The notes below the pieces were generated by a model, which did not search any database, was not told where the DNA came from, and saw only the letters and a list, made by a program, of their open reading frames with translations. From contig DATKAZ010000003.1 in the NCBI GenBank assembly GCA_035514535.1, positions 109,928 to 173,927 of the forward strand: a DNA stretch of 64,000 nucleotides, in the 5' to 3' direction. The translations under genes and the position numbers were made by a program. Source of the DNA: XN24 sp035514535. GTDB lineage: Bacteria; Pseudomonadota; Gammaproteobacteria; Steroidobacterales; XN24. Positions 34,315 through 43,195 of this stretch are shown here, piece by piece; position 1 is the first letter of the stretch, and the number at the start of each line of letters is the position of its first letter.

Positions 34315-35853
34315 ATGAGCAAGGCGATCGGGATCGCCGGACCGTCCGGCATTGCCGTGCGCGCGGGGGCCGAGGTGGCCGAGGCGGGCGGCAATGCGGT
34401 GGACGCCGCGGTGGCGGCGACGTTGGCGGCATTGTGTACCGAGGTCGCCATCGTCGCCCCCGATGCAGCCGCCTACGTGACCTTGTGGCGGCCGGGCGAG
34501 CCGCCGGTGGTGATCGACGGCGGCATCGTGATGCCCGGCCTGGACCGGCCGGCCGAACGCTTCGGGTGCGGGGCGCCGCGGGCCGTTGTGGAATACGGCG
34601 GCGGCCTAGAAACACTGGTCGGCTATGGCGCGGTCGGCGTGGGCGGCGCGATCGCGGCCATCGGTGACGCCTCCGCACGCTGGGGCAGTTGCGACTGGGC
34701 CGCGCTGGTAGCGCCGGCGCTGGCGCATGCCCGGGATGGTTTCCCGTTGTCGCGCGCCTCGCATACCTGGCTGTGCTACAGCCACCGCGAGATCTTCGGC
34801 TGGCAGCCGGAGAGCGCGGCGGTCATACACGACGCGCGCGGCGAGCTGCTGCCGCCCGGCGGCACTGTGCGGATTCCCGGGCTGGCGGACAGCCTGGCCG
34901 AGCTGGCGCGGGAGGGCCCGAGTGTCTTCTACAGCGGCCGTCTCGGCGACGCGATCGCAGATTGTATCGACGTTGGCGGCGGCCTCATGGGCCGCGCCGA
35001 TCGGCGCGCCTATCGCGCACTCGAGCACAGCCCGGTCACCTGCGACCTCGATGGCTGGCAGATCGCCGTGCCGCCGCCTCCGGCGATCGGCGGTGCGACG
35101 CTCGCGGCGATGCTGGCGCGCATGGGGCCGGAACCCGCGCGCCAATGGACGCCCGCGGCGGTCGCCACGCTCGCCGCCGCGCAACGCGACGTGCTGGAGT
35201 TCGTGCAGGCGCTGCCGGCCTGCGAAGACGCGGACGGATTTCTCGCTACCTTGCTCAACTGGGCGCGTGCGGGCGGCGATCCGCGCGGCCACCGCTCGCC
35301 GTCGACGGTACATGTCTCGGCCATGGACGAGGACGGGCTGGCGTGCGCCATCACCGCCTCGTCGGGCTACGGCTCGGGCGTGCTGGTGCCCGGCGCCGGC
35401 ATCTGGCTGAACAACTGTCTCGGCGAACTGGAACTCAATCCGCGGGGCTTCCACGGCATGGCTCCCGGAGAGCGCATGGCGTCCAACATGTCACCGGCGG
35501 TGGCGCGCCGCCTCGACGGCGCGGCACTGTCCCTCGGCAGCCCCGGCGCGGAGCGCATCACCACGGCGTTGCTGCAGGTGATGCTGAATTTCATGCGCCT
35601 AGGTGGGTCGCTCGAGGACGCGCTGGCGGCGCCGCGGCTGCACGTCGAGCGCGCGGGCAAGGGTTGGCAGGCGGCGGTGGAGCCGGGCCTGCCGCTCGAT
35701 GCGCTGGACATGCCCTGCCGCGTGTTCGACGGCTTGTCGATGTTCTTCGGTGGTGCCGGCGCGGTGCTGCGCCGGGCCGACGGCATGCTCGTCGCCGCCG
35801 CGGATCCGCGCCGGCAAGGTGCCGCGGTGGTCGTGCCGGCAGGGCCGCGCTGA
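34315..35853 (+). CDS. Gamma-glutamyltransferase-like Ntn hydrolase, no signal peptide
   Basis: 512 residues. The early GGNAVDAAVAATLAAL and the later T331 in RSPSTVHVSAMDEDG (the self-processing and catalytic Thr position) identify the GGT family; the SNMSPAV and SLGSPG segments are also family-typical. Normally GGT is periplasmic with a leader, but here the protein starts directly with MSKAIGIAGPSG, so it is probably cytoplasmic. It lacks the second Thr of the usual TTH motif (here STVH). It may be a cephalosporin-acylase-like or other amide hydrolase. ATG 34315 has a GGGGAGGA site before it. Confidence 0.8.
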   Translation: MSKAIGIAGPSGIAVRAGAEVAEAGGNAVDAAVAATLAALCTEVAIVAPDAAAYVTLWRPGEPPVVIDGGIVMPGLDRPAERFGCGAPRAVVEYGGGLETLVGYGAVGVGGAIAAIGDASARWGSCDWAALVAPALAHARDGFPLSRASHTWLCYSHREIFGWQPESAAVIHDARGELLPPGGTVRIPGLADSLAELAREGPSVFYSGRLGDAIADCIDVGGGLMGRADRRAYRALEHSPVTCDLDGWQIAVPPPPAIGGATLAAMLARMGPEPARQWTPAAVATLAAAQRDVLEFVQALPACEDADGFLATLLNWARAGGDPRGHRSPSTVHVSAMDEDGLACAITASSGYGSGVLVPGAGIWLNNCLGELELNPRGFHGMAPGERMASNMSPAVARRLDGAALSLGSPGAERITTALLQVMLNFMRLGGSLEDALAAPRLHVERAGKGWQAAVEPGLPLDALDMPCRVFDGLSMFFGGAGAVLRRADGMLVAAADPRRQGAAVVVPAGPR

Positions 35854-35987
35854 CGGCGCGCGCAGCCCGATCAGGGAATGACGCAATGCAATCTTGACCG
35901 GGATCAGCATGGCCTGCGCCAGGGTGCTTATCCTTGTCTTGGAGGCAGGGAAGTTCGACTCGTTGCGACGCCTCGCTCGACTGCCAC

Positions 35988-37013
35988 TCATCCCGCCGTG
36001 GGCGGGTCCCTGAACGCGTCGGATATCGCCTCGACCGCCGCGAAGGCGTCGCCGGGGCGCTCCACCCGTGCGACGTGAAACAATGCGTCGCCCTCGTTGA
36101 CGAGCGGCAGGCTGTTGCGACCGATGACGATCCCCGCATGCGCGGCAGTCACCGGCACGTCGCGCGCGCCGAACGGATCCGACACCTGGCCGAGCATCTC
36201 GCCCGTCGAGACGCGCTGCCCGAGCCTGACTGCGCTGCGCAGGATGCCGCCTTCCGGCGCGCGCACCCAGTGACTGCTGTCGGCGACCACGGGACTGGCC
36301 GGGCGTGCGCGCGCCTGGGTCTTGCGGCGCAGCATGTCGAGTTGCCGCATGACCTCGATGATGCCCGCCACTCCCAGGCGGATGGACATCTCGTCGAAGC
36401 GCAGCGCCTCGCCGGCCTCGTAGATCAGCGTGGGAATGCCTCTCGCCGCGGCGGCTTCGCGCAGCGAGCCGTCGCGCAGGCGAGAGTCCAGTACGACCGG
36501 TGCGCCGAAGGCGAGTGCCAGCGCACGGGTCTCCGGGTCGTCGAGCTGGGCACGGATTTGCGGCAGGTTGCTGCGATGGACCGCGCCGGTGTGAAGGTCG
36601 ATGCCGTGCGTGCAGCGGGCGACGATCTCGTTCATGAACAGGTGGGCGAGCCGGGCCGCCAGCGAACCGCGCTCCGAGCCGGGAAAACTGCGGTTCAGGT
36701 CGCGCCGGTCCGGCAGGTAGCGCGCGTGATGCAACAGGCCGAACACGTTGACCACGGGCACCAGCAGCAACGTGCCGCGCAGGCCGGTCATGGCGCGGGC
36801 ACGAATCCTGCGGATGATCTCGATGCCGTTCAGCTCGTCGCCGTGGATGGCCGCGCTGATGAACAGGCGCGGTCCGGGACGCCGCCCGTTGATGATCCAG
36901 ACCGGCATTTCCACCGGTACACGCGTGTGCAGGATCCCGGCGGGTAGCGACAGCCCGCGACGCTCGCCGGGCGCCACCGTGATTCCGCCGATCGTGATGC
37001 TCTCTCCCGGCAT
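35988..37013 (-). CDS. Succinylglutamate desuccinylase/aspartoacylase-family zinc hydrolase
   Basis: 341 residues from the ATG at 37013. HGDELNGIE holds the first two zinc ligands and IDLHTGAVHR the third; the C-terminal ~110 residues are a beta-rich domain (APEGGILRSAVRLGQRVSTG) like biotinyl/lipoyl folds, typical of the AstE/M14-like branch. Members remove acyl or glutamyl groups from amines or side chains. It is 13 bp after rimK, and a role in trimming or regulating glutamylation is an attractive idea but unproven. Confidence 0.85.
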   Translation of the reverse strand: MPGESITIGGITVAPGERRGLSLPAGILHTRVPVEMPVWIINGRRPGPRLFISAAIHGDELNGIEIIRRIRARAMTGLRGTLLLVPVVNVFGLLHHARYLPDRRDLNRSFPGSERGSLAARLAHLFMNEIVARCTHGIDLHTGAVHRSNLPQIRAQLDDPETRALALAFGAPVVLDSRLRDGSLREAAAARGIPTLIYEAGEALRFDEMSIRLGVAGIIEVMRQLDMLRRKTQARARPASPVVADSSHWVRAPEGGILRSAVRLGQRVSTGEMLGQVSDPFGARDVPVTAAHAGIVIGRNSLPLVNEGDALFHVARVERPGDAFAAVEAISDAFRDPPTAG

Positions 37014-37026
37014 CCGGTGTCGTCCG

Positions 37027-37932
37027 TCAGCCTTTGCCGCGCGTCTTGGTGCTGTTGGGCCTCGCGTTCTTCTCGAGGAAGCCGATGACCATCGCCGCGA
37101 CGTCCTTGCCGGTGGCTTTCTCGATGCCCTCCAGTCCGGGCGAGGAATTGACCTCCAGCACCAGGGGCCCGTCCTTGCCGCGCATGATGTCCACGCCCGC
37201 GACATTGAGGCCCAGCGTCCTGGCCGCCCGCACCGCCGTGGCGCGCTCCTGCGGGCTGAGCTTGACGACTGAGGCCGAGCCGCCGCGATGCAGGTTCGAG
37301 CGGAACTCACCCTCCTTGGCCTGGCGCAGCATGGCGGCGACGACGCGCTCCCCGATCACGAAGGCGCGGATGTCGGCGCCTCCGGCTTCCTTGATGAACT
37401 GCTGCACGAGGAAATTTGCGTCGAGTTCGCGGAACGCATCGATGACGCTCTCGGCCGCCTTGTTGGTTTCGGCAAGCACGATCCCTCGGCCCTGCGTGCC
37501 CTGCAGCAGCTTCAGTACCAGCGGCGCACCACCGACCAGCCGGACGAGCGTCTTGGTGTCGTCCGGCGAGTGCGCGAAGGCTGTCACGGGCATGCCGACG
37601 CCGGCGCGCGCGAGCAACTGCAGCGCACGCAGCTTGTCGCGACTGCGGCCGATGGCGACCGACTCATTGGCCGGGTAGACGCCCATCACCTCGAACTGGC
37701 GCAGCACGGCAAGCGCGTAGAACGTCACCGAGGCGCCGATGCGAGGGATCACGGCATCGAAACGCGGCAGGATCTCGCCGCGGTGGTAGACGGCGGGACG
37801 GTGCGACATCACGTCGATCACGCACTTGAGCGGGTCGACGATCGTGAATTCGTGGTTGCGGGCGCGAGCCGCCTCGAGCAGGCGCCGGGTCGAATACAGG
37901 TGTCGATTCCTGGACAGAATTGCTATGTGCAT
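37027..37932 (-). CDS. rimK: Ribosomal protein S6--L-glutamate ligase
   Basis: 301 residues, like the 300 of E. coli RimK. An ATP-grasp enzyme that adds glutamates to the C-terminus of S6 and can make poly-alpha-glutamate. GASVTFYALAVLRQFE, VLKLLQGTQGRGIVL (ATP-binding loop) and LEVNSSPGLEGIE are family-specific. It starts three bases after rimB and is flanked by a zinc hydrolase, the organisation seen as rimABK-type clusters in pseudomonads. Confidence 0.95.
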   Translation of the reverse strand: MHIAILSRNRHLYSTRRLLEAARARNHEFTIVDPLKCVIDVMSHRPAVYHRGEILPRFDAVIPRIGASVTFYALAVLRQFEVMGVYPANESVAIGRSRDKLRALQLLARAGVGMPVTAFAHSPDDTKTLVRLVGGAPLVLKLLQGTQGRGIVLAETNKAAESVIDAFRELDANFLVQQFIKEAGGADIRAFVIGERVVAAMLRQAKEGEFRSNLHRGGSASVVKLSPQERATAVRAARTLGLNVAGVDIMRGKDGPLVLEVNSSPGLEGIEKATGKDVAAMVIGFLEKNARPNSTKTRGKG

Positions 37933-37934
37933 GA

Positions 37935-38405
37935 TTACTTCTCCGGTGAGCCGGCGCGGGATCCGCGCGCGCGGCCCAGGCAATAGGATCTCGCGGGGTC
38001 GATGACGAATCGCCCCCGCAGTGCCGTCCGCCCGAGCAACATGCGAAAGCGCATCGGGTCGCGGTCCGTCAGGGTCATTTCCACGCGCCAGCATAACGTG
38101 CCGAGGGTCACCATGCTCTCGATCACCCAGCGCTGCTCGCGGTGGCCGCCGGAATCCGACACCATCCGCCGATCGTGCACCGGCGCGTCGCAATAGATGA
38201 CTTTTCCCCGGTCGTACTGGTCGGGATGGACGCTGAAGCTCACCCACCGGACGCCATCGCGCTCGAACGGCCGCACCTCGAAGGCGTGCAGCGCCGAGGT
38301 GCGCGCGCCGGTATCCACTTTCGCCTTGAGGCGCGGGATCCCGAGCTCGGGCAGCCCTATCCATTCGCGCCAACCGAGGACCTGGCGAGGCGGCGGGGTC
38401 GCCAT
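37935..38405 (-). CDS. RimB-like putative ATP-dependent zinc protease (PF05618)
   Basis: 156 residues. The family core KVDTGARTSALHAFEV has a retropepsin-like D-T-G-A, and RMLLGRTALRGRFVID closes the fold. RimB modulates RimK activity in Pseudomonas; the catalytic nature of the family is not settled despite its name. Stop to rimK start distance is two bases and the start lies three bases after the corA stop, so corA-rimB-rimK-hydrolase is a single unit. Confidence 0.88.
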   Translation of the reverse strand: MATPPPRQVLGWREWIGLPELGIPRLKAKVDTGARTSALHAFEVRPFERDGVRWVSFSVHPDQYDRGKVIYCDAPVHDRRMVSDSGGHREQRWVIESMVTLGTLCWRVEMTLTDRDPMRFRMLLGRTALRGRFVIDPARSYCLGRARGSRAGSPEK

Positions 38406-38408
38406 CGC

Positions 38409-39488
38409 CTAGAACCATCCCCGGCGCCGGAACATCCACGCCATACCGATCCCGATCGCCGCGAACAGCAGCATCACCAGCGGGTAGCCGTATCGCGCCC
38501 GCAGTTCCGGCATGTTCCACGGGGAGGCGTCGGGATCGAAATTCATCCCGTAGATCCCCGCGATGAAGGTCAGCGGAATGAAGATGGTCGCTATGATCGT
38601 CAGCAGCTTCATGACGTCGTTCATGCGGTGGCTGACACTCATCAGGTGGAGCTCGTGCAGGCTGCGAGTGACCTCGGCCAGGTTGTCGATGGTGTCGCCG
38701 ATCCGCATGTGGTGATCCAGCACGTCGCGGATGTAGCGCCGCGTCGGGGCGCTGAGCGGCGAGTCATCACTGCGCAGGAGGTGCGCGAGCGCCTCCTGGC
38801 CCGGCAGCGCGAGGCGACGCATCAGGGCCAGCTTGCGGCGCAACTCGTGAATGCGGAGGATTGCGCTCTCATCCGGACGCTCGAGAAGTTCGTCCTCGAG
38901 GGCCTCGATCCGGTCGCGCAGGTTCTCGAGCACGGGGAAGCCCGCGTCCACGGCGGAATCGACGAGGCAGTAGAAAAGGTAGTCGGCGCCGCGCTTGCGG
39001 ATGCGCCCGCTGCCGCTGCGGAGGCGGCTCATGACGGGCTCGACGAGCGCCCGGTCACCGCTCCAGAACGTGATCACCCAGTGCGGGCCCAGGAACAGGC
39101 TGAACTGCTCCAGCGACAGTTCTTCGTCCTGCACCACCGGCACCGACACCACCATGAAGCTGTGCTTGTCGTACAGTTCCAGCTTCGTGCGCTGGTTGCC
39201 GTTGTGAACGTCCTCGAGTGCCAGCGGATCGAGGCCGAGCCGTTCGTGCAGCCAGCGCAAGGCGCCGGGGTCGGGCGGCGACGGAAAATGCAGCCAGTCC
39301 ACGACCGCCGGATCCAGGGCCGCCGGCGCGGCATCCAGTGCTGTCTCGGTGCGTTCTTCCATGACGGTCTCGTTGTACCGTCGCCAGGAGACTGTAGTGC
39401 CTGCAACGTCGGCCGCGACGGACTCGATCGGGTGCCCCGGCGGGCTGCCGGGCTGGGCTTGTCTGCGCGCGCGCTTGTTCCGGGCCAT
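38409..39488 (-). CDS. corA: CorA-family divalent cation transporter
   Basis: 359 residues. A long N-terminal cytoplasmic alpha/beta domain is followed by two C-terminal membrane helices with the GMN motif between them (AGIYGMNFD), the selectivity signature of CorA Mg2+/Co2+ channels. The tail ends in a basic RRRGW segment. ZntB, the zinc exporter branch, also has GMN, so the transported ion is not fixed. It is first in the rim cluster. Confidence 0.93.
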   Translation of the reverse strand: MARNKRARRQAQPGSPPGHPIESVAADVAGTTVSWRRYNETVMEERTETALDAAPAALDPAVVDWLHFPSPPDPGALRWLHERLGLDPLALEDVHNGNQRTKLELYDKHSFMVVSVPVVQDEELSLEQFSLFLGPHWVITFWSGDRALVEPVMSRLRSGSGRIRKRGADYLFYCLVDSAVDAGFPVLENLRDRIEALEDELLERPDESAILRIHELRRKLALMRRLALPGQEALAHLLRSDDSPLSAPTRRYIRDVLDHHMRIGDTIDNLAEVTRSLHELHLMSVSHRMNDVMKLLTIIATIFIPLTFIAGIYGMNFDPDASPWNMPELRARYGYPLVMLLFAAIGIGMAWMFRRRGWF

Positions 39489-39539
39489 TCGCTGGTTTTC
39501 CTGTTTCTCGCCGCCGGATCATAACGCCTCGCCATGTCG

Positions 39540-39558
39540 GGGGCAGTACAATTGCCCC
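39540..39558. promoter_or_regulatory. Palindrome enclosing a -10 hexamer upstream of the PTPS gene
   Basis: GGGGCA-N7-TGCCCC with TACAAT (39547-39552) as the central loop, 26 bp before the gene. The -35 is weak. The arrangement is typical of a repressor or activator site over a promoter, but no regulator is linked. Confidence 0.4.
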
Positions 39559-39583
39559 TCCCGGCACGAGATACGAGTGTTTC

Positions 39584-40441
39584 ATGGCCTGCCTGTTCGT
39601 CGAGCAACTCACCGTCCTCGATTTCGCCCGCCTCGACCGGGCGCGCGGGCTGGTCGGCGAGAGCTGGATCGTCGATCTCGAGCTGGATGGCGACCTGGAT
39701 GAACAGTCCATGGTGCTGGATTTCGGCGTCGTGAAGCGCCTGGCGCGCGACGTCGTGGAAGACTTCGCCGACCACAAGTTGCTGGCACCCGCCCGTTGCG
39801 GCTGGCTCGGGATTTCGGCCTCCGCCGCGAGCGGGGAACTGCGCATCGAGGCGCCGGCGGCCGGCCTGCGGCTGCGGTCGCCGGGCGTCGCGGTGTGCGC
39901 ACTCGATGCGGCCGACGTCACGATGCCGGCGCTGAGGGCGCAGCTCGAGGCGCGCGTCGCGGCGGCCATGCCCGGCAATGTGCGAGCCGTGCGCGTGGCG
40001 CTGCGCGAGGAAACTGCGCCGGGCGCCTACTATCATTACAGTCACGGTCTCAAGCGACATGCCGGCAACTGCCAGAGAATCGCGCACGGCCATCGCTCGA
40101 GGATCGAGATCTACACGGAGGGCCGGCGCAACGACCACTGGGAGCGCTACTGGGCCGAGCGCTGGCGCGATATCTATCTCGGCTCGCGCGAAGACCTGGT
40201 CGCCGAGACGCGGCTAGGCGACAGGCCGGCCTTGCGCTTCGGCTACGTTGCGCGGCAGGGCGAGTTCGAACTCGAGATCTGGCGTGAGCGCTGCGAGCTG
40301 GTGCCGGCCGACACGACGGTCGAGATGCTCGCCGCGTACATCGCCGCGGAGCTGGTCCGCATGGATCCCGGCATGGCCTTCCGCGTCAGGGCCTACGAGG
40401 GCGTGCAGAAGGGCGCCGTGGCCGAACGCATGACCGATTGA
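39584..40441 (+). CDS. Tandem 6-pyruvoyl/6-carboxy-tetrahydropterin synthase-like protein
   Basis: 285 residues, twice the normal size. Residues 1-120 keep the PTPS core fold (MVLDFGVVKRLARDVVEDFADHKLL) but without the full zinc histidine set. Residues ~140-285 have YYHYSHGLKRHAGNCQRIAHGHRSRIEIY with zinc histidines and the HGH motif (shown in parts: SHGLKRH, CQRIAHGHR). QueD-like activity makes 6-carboxytetrahydropterin for queuosine. A pseudo-domain plus active domain arrangement is suggested. Function in folate, biopterin or queuosine pathways is open. Confidence 0.8.
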   Translation: MACLFVEQLTVLDFARLDRARGLVGESWIVDLELDGDLDEQSMVLDFGVVKRLARDVVEDFADHKLLAPARCGWLGISASAASGELRIEAPAAGLRLRSPGVAVCALDAADVTMPALRAQLEARVAAAMPGNVRAVRVALREETAPGAYYHYSHGLKRHAGNCQRIAHGHRSRIEIYTEGRRNDHWERYWAERWRDIYLGSREDLVAETRLGDRPALRFGYVARQGEFELEIWRERCELVPADTTVEMLAAYIAAELVRMDPGMAFRVRAYEGVQKGAVAERMTD

Positions 40442-40545
40442 TTCGCCGCCGGGAACCCGGCACGCTCGCTCGCGGTCTTGGAAATAGCGAGGTGCGGCCC
40501 CACATAGCCCGGAGCTTCGGATTCCGGGGTCAAGGAGACCAGTCG

Positions 40546-41427
40546 ATGAAACGCGTGTTCCTGTTCCTGGTGACCAATATCGCCGTCCTCGTGGTGCTGG
40601 CGGTCGTCTTGCGACTGCTGGGCGTCGACCGCATCCTGGACGAACAGGGTGTCGACCTGAACCTCGGCGCCTTGCTGGTTTTTGCGGCGGTATTCGGCTT
40701 CGGCGGTTCCTTCATCTCGCTGGCGATTTCCAAGTGGAGCGCCAAGCGGATGACCGGCGCCAAGGTGATCACCCAGCCGTCCGGTCCTGTCGAAACATGG
40801 CTGTTCGACACCGTGAAGCGCCAGGCGCGCGAAGCCGGGGTCGGCATGCCGGAAGTGGCGATCTATGACGCGCCCGAGCCGAACGCCTTTGCCACGGGGG
40901 CGCGCCGCAATAATGCGCTGGTCGCGGTCAGCAGCGGCCTGCTGCGCGGCATGCAAAAGGAGGAGGTCGAGGCGGTGCTCGCCCACGAGATCAGCCACGT
41001 GGCCAACGGCGATATGGTCACGCTGACGCTTATCCAGGGCGTGGTGAACACCTTCGTGATCTTCTTCTCGCGGGTCATAGGACACCTGGTCGATCGCCTC
41101 GTGTTCCGCACGGAGCGCGGCCACGGGCCCGGCTTCTGGATCGTCACGATCGTCGCGCAGATCTTCCTCGGTATCCTCGCCAGCATGATCGTCATGTGGT
41201 TCTCGCGCCAGCGGGAGTTCCGTGCCGACGCCGGCGGCGCCCGCCTCGCGGGGCGCGAGCGCATGATCGGCGCGCTGGAGCGGCTCAAGCAGGGGCATAA
41301 CGCGACCTTGCCGGACCAGCTGGCGGCGTTCGGCATTTCGGGTCACAAGGCCTCGGGCTTCAAGCGCCTGTTCATGACCCACCCGCCGCTCGACGAACGC
41401 ATCGCGGCGTTGCGCCGGATCACCTAG
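40546..41427 (+). CDS. htpX: Membrane zinc metalloprotease HtpX
   Basis: 293 residues, as in E. coli. MKRVFLFLVTNIAVL is the standard start at 40546, with AAGGAGA before it. AHEISHVANGD is the HExxH zinc site, and FRADAGGARLAG is the downstream Glu/Asp region; the protein has four hydrophobic helices. It degrades damaged membrane proteins with FtsH. A frame open upstream to 40438 is not used. Confidence 0.97.
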   Translation: MKRVFLFLVTNIAVLVVLAVVLRLLGVDRILDEQGVDLNLGALLVFAAVFGFGGSFISLAISKWSAKRMTGAKVITQPSGPVETWLFDTVKRQAREAGVGMPEVAIYDAPEPNAFATGARRNNALVAVSSGLLRGMQKEEVEAVLAHEISHVANGDMVTLTLIQGVVNTFVIFFSRVIGHLVDRLVFRTERGHGPGFWIVTIVAQIFLGILASMIVMWFSRQREFRADAGGARLAGRERMIGALERLKQGHNATLPDQLAAFGISGHKASGFKRLFMTHPPLDERIAALRRIT

Positions 41428-41430
41428 GGT

Positions 41431-41457
41431 CCTGACCGGTCGCGCGACCGGGTCAGG
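41431..41457. terminator. Bidirectional hairpin between htpX and the beta-propeller gene
   Basis: CCTGACC-GGTCGC pairs with GCGACC-GGGTCAGG with one bulge. It separates two convergent genes, and the stop codon of the minus-strand gene lies inside it. No T-tract. Confidence 0.5.
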
Positions 41458-42721
41458 GCAACGGGACGGAGGCGCTGACGATGGCGGCGGACTCGCCGAC
41501 CCGCGTCCAGGCGAACACGAGCCGATTTCCGGTCAAGGCCATCTGCGGGAAGCCGGAACTCCTGGCCGGAGACGTGGTCGCGAGCGTGTGGACGGCTGCC
41601 GGGCGTCCCTTTATCGGGACGCGGCGATAGCGAATCTCCGCGCCGTCCGCGGCCTGTTCCAGCCAGCTCACTACCGCCGATCGTTCGTCGGGCATGACGA
41701 TTGCGACGCGCCCCAGCGCGGTGCCGGCTGCGACCTCCACAGCGGTCGTCCAGCTTCGTCCGCCGTCCGAAGAGAAGGCCGCAAGGACGCGCGGCCGGTC
41801 CTGGGCCGCCGTGAACCACGCCGCCGCGAGGTATTCGCCCCTGGCGGCCAGCGCGGGCCCGTTCACCGGGCAGGCAGGCATCACCCAGCCTTCGTCACCT
41901 ACCGGCACCGGCGCAGACCATCCGTCCGGCCCCAGCGTCACCGCGCGTATGTCGCGGACCTCCCCCGCGGTGCGGCCGCGGTACACGACGGTCGTGCCGT
42001 GCATGCTCGCGGCCGCGGCGGTGGAGCAGCAGTCGCACACCCGCGCGTCGAGTTCGTGCTCGGGTAAAGGGTGTCCCGATGCGTCCAGCCCGCCGGCCCG
42101 CAGGGTCATGTCCCCGCCTGCCGCGTGCTGCTCTTCGCCATGCTCGCCGCCCGCCGTGTGCCGGCCGTCCAGCCAGACGGCACCGGCGCCGCCCGGCACG
42201 GCGTACAGCGTGACGAAGCCGTGTTCGGTCGCAGTACCATCGCCATGCGGCGTGGCCGGCGCGGTCCACTGTCTGCCCCCGTCGGCGGACACCGACATGA
42301 CGACGTCGTAGGCATAGGGGCCGCCCTCGACCTTGCGCAGCCAGTGGGCGGCCATCCGGCCCTCCCCGAGATGCACGACCGAGGGGAAGTCTGCCCAGTT
42401 GAGGAACCAGCCGGTCCCTTGCGCGGCCGTTCGTGCCGGCGACCAGCCGGCCTCGTCCAGCGAGGCGAAACGCAGGACCTGTCCCTCGCCGTCCGGCTCG
42501 ACCCAGCTCAGCCACGGCACGCCGGCCGGATCGCTGCTCAGCCTCGGCAGCATCGCGCCGGCCCTGGCGTGCGTTTCCAGCTCCTTCGGAACGGCGTTGC
42601 TGCCGCAGCCGGCGATTCCGGCAGCAAGCGCGACGATCAGCAGCACCGGGCCCTGCAGTGGTATCCGCGCACGCTTTTCCGGGGCGGACTTTGTGAAGTA
42701 AGTACTTGTCACGGGGCGCAT
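41453..42721 (-). CDS. Sialidase-like beta-propeller lipoprotein
   Basis: 422 residues. A leader ends in AAGIAGC, a lipobox. Asp-box motifs SADGGRQWTAP and SSDGGRSWTTA mark BNR repeats of a sialidase-like beta-propeller. A Cys cluster CDCC (DARVCDCCSTAAA) and an acidic-His patch (HTAGGEHGEEQH) could bind metal. The protein lies divergent from the cus operon with 39 bp between starts, as do comparable genes in copper clusters, so a periplasmic copper role is more likely than glycosidase activity. No catalytic residue for a sialidase was recognised. Confidence 0.75.
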   Translation of the reverse strand: MRPVTSTYFTKSAPEKRARIPLQGPVLLIVALAAGIAGCGSNAVPKELETHARAGAMLPRLSSDPAGVPWLSWVEPDGEGQVLRFASLDEAGWSPARTAAQGTGWFLNWADFPSVVHLGEGRMAAHWLRKVEGGPYAYDVVMSVSADGGRQWTAPATPHGDGTATEHGFVTLYAVPGGAGAVWLDGRHTAGGEHGEEQHAAGGDMTLRAGGLDASGHPLPEHELDARVCDCCSTAAAASMHGTTVVYRGRTAGEVRDIRAVTLGPDGWSAPVPVGDEGWVMPACPVNGPALAARGEYLAAAWFTAAQDRPRVLAAFSSDGGRSWTTAVEVAAGTALGRVAIVMPDERSAVVSWLEQAADGAEIRYRRVPIKGRPAAVHTLATTSPARSSGFPQMALTGNRLVFAWTRVGESAAIVSASVPLP

Positions 42722-42760
42722 TGTGGAACTAGTCTACGCGAGCTGAGGTCCGAGATCGAA

Positions 42761-43150
42761 ATGCGCCCATTGACCCGAAATCGCCGCGGCCTTGCCGCCC
42801 TGACCGCCACGTTGTTCCTGGCGGTATGGGCGAGTATGGCGATTGCGCCCTGCCTGATGGCTGCCGAGGCGATCGTCGGCAGCGATTGTCCGCATTGCCC
42901 GGAGCCGCCGCCGCCCTGCCATGATCCGGGCGGGGCGGGCGTCTGCACCTATGTGGACGGCTATGACTTCGACGGACGCACGGCTGCCATGCCCAGGGTG
43001 GACGTGGAACTGGTCGCCTTGCCGGCGCGCGAACTCGCGGTGGTCTCGCCGCCTCCGGTACGGCGAGCGTCAGTCTCGTGCGCGAACTACGTCCCGCCCG
43101 ATCCCGGCGGGCCCCCGCTGCACCTGAGGAACTGCGTCCTCACGATCTAG
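42761..43150 (+). CDS. Small secreted Cys-rich protein leading the cus operon
   Basis: 129 residues. A signal peptide runs to about residue 34 (SMAIAPCLMAAEA). The mature part has SDCPHCPEPPPPCHD and later SVSCANY and LRNCVLTI; the C-x2-C and C-H pairs suggest thiol-based metal binding. I do not recognise the family firmly. Its TAG stop is immediately followed by a hairpin that hides the cusC Shine-Dalgarno (43151-43191), so translation of this ORF probably controls cusC. Confidence 0.7.
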   Translation: MRPLTRNRRGLAALTATLFLAVWASMAIAPCLMAAEAIVGSDCPHCPEPPPPCHDPGGAGVCTYVDGYDFDGRTAAMPRVDVELVALPARELAVVSPPPVRRASVSCANYVPPDPGGPPLHLRNCVLTI

Positions 43151-43191
43151 CACCTCCACTTCGAGTCCCGATGTTCGAAGTCACGGAGGTG
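43151..43191 (+). promoter_or_regulatory. Hairpin sequestering the cusC Shine-Dalgarno
   Basis: CACCTCC-ACTTCGA pairs with TCGAAGT-CAC-GGAGGTG: two perfect 7-bp stems with a 3-nt bulge and a 10-nt loop. GGAGG (43185-43189) is the cusC ribosome-binding site, six bases before its ATG. The stem starts at the first base after the stop codon of the preceding ORF. Confidence 0.75.
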
Positions 43192-43195
43192 TCCC

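Noticed and set aside
41453..42721. True sialidase
   Set aside because: Asp boxes are present but no catalytic Arg triad or Tyr/Glu pair was recognised, and the gene sits in a copper cluster.
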